From contig WLIV01000011.1 in assembly GCA_009702045.1 (NCBI GenBank), forward strand, positions 1 to 64,000: a stretch of 64,000 nt of DNA, given 5' to 3'. The first letter of the stretch is position 1. Each line of letters opens with the position of its first letter. This DNA comes from Actinomycetota bacterium (lineage in GTDB: Bacteria; Actinomycetota; Acidimicrobiia; Acidimicrobiales; Ilumatobacteraceae). The translations under genes were made by a program, and so were the position numbers. The notes under the pieces were generated by a model. It was given only the letters and a program-made list of their open reading frames with translations, did no database searches and had not been told where the DNA came from. This document shows positions 63,238-64,000 of the stretch, piece by piece.

Positions 63238-63773
63238 AGAACGGCATCACGCTCGAACTCGAGAACGGCCTGTTCCAGGTTGTCGAGTTCCAGCATGTCA
63301 AGCCCGGCAAGGGCGGTGCGTTCGTGCGCAGCAAGCTGCGTAACCTGAAGAACGGTGCGGTGATCGACCGCACGTTCAACGCCGGTATCCGCGTCGAGCA
63401 GGCGATGCTCGACAAGCGCGACATGCAGTTCCTGTATCGCGACGGTGATCAGTATGTGTTCATGGACCAGGAGTCGTACGACCAGGAACACGTCGCGCCC
63501 GCCGCACTCGGCGATGCCGCCGACTACATGGTCGAGAACTCGGTCGCCGTCATCGCGTTCTACAAGGGTGAGATCGTCACGGTGGAGATTCCGGCCTCGG
63601 TGGAACTCGTCATCGCCGAAACGGAGCCTGGTATCCAGGGAGATCGCGTCAGCGGTGCCCGCAAGCCGGCCACCCTGCAGACCGGCAAGGTCGTGTCCGT
63701 GCCCCTGTTCATCAACACTGGTGACAAGGTGAAGATCGACACCCGCACCGGCGATTACATGACGCGAGTCTGA
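63210..63773 (+). CDS. efp: Elongation factor P
   Basis: Relieves ribosome stalling at polyproline stretches. The 187-residue protein from GTG 63210 (after GAAGGA) has the three OB/KOW parts: [19 protein letters not shown], the domain-I tip loop VKPGKGGAFVRSKLRNL, and the C-terminal GDRVSGARKPATLQTGKV and FINTGDKVKIDTRTGDYMTR. The tip Lys lies in KPGKGG. No lysine- or arginine-modifying enzyme gene is visible nearby. The longer frame from 63174 is inside the M24 gene. Confidence 0.96.
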   Translation: MPAITTNDLKNGITLELENGLFQVVEFQHVKPGKGGAFVRSKLRNLKNGAVIDRTFNAGIRVEQAMLDKRDMQFLYRDGDQYVFMDQESYDQEHVAPAALGDAADYMVENSVAVIAFYKGEIVTVEIPASVELVIAETEPGIQGDRVSGARKPATLQTGKVVSVPLFINTGDKVKIDTRTGDYMTRV

Positions 63774-63778
63774 CCACC

Positions 63779-64000
63779 ATGAGTCGCCGAGGTTCCGGCA
63801 GCTCACGGCCAGCGAGCGGGATGCCTGACGAGCGCACCGATGCGCGCGAACGGGCCCTGATTCTGCTCTATGAGTCCGAGTCGAAAGCCGTCCCACCCAG
63901 CGAGGTGCTGGCCACTCAGATCTCGCCTGCAGACGAGATGACGACGCTGTTGGTGAAGGGTGTCGAGGCCAATCAACCGGCGCTCGACGCTGCCATCGCC
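63779..64000 (+). CDS. nusB: Transcription antitermination factor NusB (3' truncated by window)
   Basis: The first 74 codons of a gene that continues beyond the window. ATG 63779 lies 5 bp after efp. A basic, Ser/Arg/Gly-rich N-terminus (SRRGSGSSRPASG) is followed by DARERALILLYESESKAV, the NusB helix 1 pattern (ARexALqlLYexE), and LVKGVEANQPALDAAIA. NusB binds the boxA RNA in rRNA antitermination. The efp-nusB order supports the call. The part beyond 64000 is not seen. Confidence 0.85.
   Translation, partial: MSRRGSGSSRPASGMPDERTDARERALILLYESESKAVPPSEVLATQISPADEMTTLLVKGVEANQPALDAAIA

Overview
The window looks like a chromosomal stretch of a high-GC actinobacterium, most likely of the class Acidimicrobiia. 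This is inferred from G+C-rich codon use, many GTG starts, a 6C-type small RNA, actinobacterial families (GuaB1, DUF3151, F420-type LLM oxidoreductase) and the order alaS-ruvX-mltG-aroE-aroC-aroK-aroB-aroQ-pepP-efp-nusB, which parallels mycobacteria. No phage, insertion sequence, CRISPR array, tRNA or rRNA was seen. It is mainly a housekeeping region with some accessory genes.

Layout. 1-1048: a recent tandem duplication of a small secreted protein gene with its promoter-bearing flank. 1133-4580: two divergent sensor kinases, one of which looks like a pseudokinase. 4613-10364: HIT hydrolase, quinone reductase, membrane-fused molybdopterin oxidoreductase, citrate synthase and a carboxyltransferase. 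10376-12962: LysR regulator, 6C RNA with its own promoter and terminator, and a HAD-acyltransferase fusion. 13102-17138: lipid and redox genes. 17257-20358: aconitase divergent from a GntR/UTRA regulator. 20366-26748: nitroreductase, crotonase, methyltransferase, then an operon of a CrtC-like protein, a Nod19-like copper lipoprotein and a TetR-SnoaL fusion. 26812-27759: heme A synthase. 27872-34384 (minus strand): branched-chain amino acid ABC operon livK-livH-livM-livG-livF, then a DMT permease and a histidine phosphatase. 34522-41112: crotonase, nitroreductase, J-domain protein, Sua5, hydrolase, GuaB1, Cmk and acyltransferase. 41254-49287: M18 peptidase, phosphatase, pyruvate kinase, MobA, rhodanese, RNase D and an orphan ParA. 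49389-53138: TypA and hypothetical proteins. 53212-64000: alaS through the start of nusB, including nearly the whole shikimate pathway.

Functionally the window supplies central carbon metabolism (gltA, acn, pyk), aromatic amino acid synthesis from the AroB step through AroQ, AroE, AroK and AroC (the EPSP synthase gene aroA is not here), amino acid uptake (liv), translation support (alaS, efp, typA, sua5), nucleotide recycling (guaB1, cmk) and lipid acyl transfer (three PlsC-type domains). Many neighbours overlap by 4 bp (ATGA or GTGA), implying translational coupling. The most unusual items are the 6C RNA, the duplicated secreted proteins, a large palindromic intergenic repeat found twice, the kinase/pseudokinase pair, and the copper-lipoprotein operon. 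No wholly new defence or mobile system was recognised.
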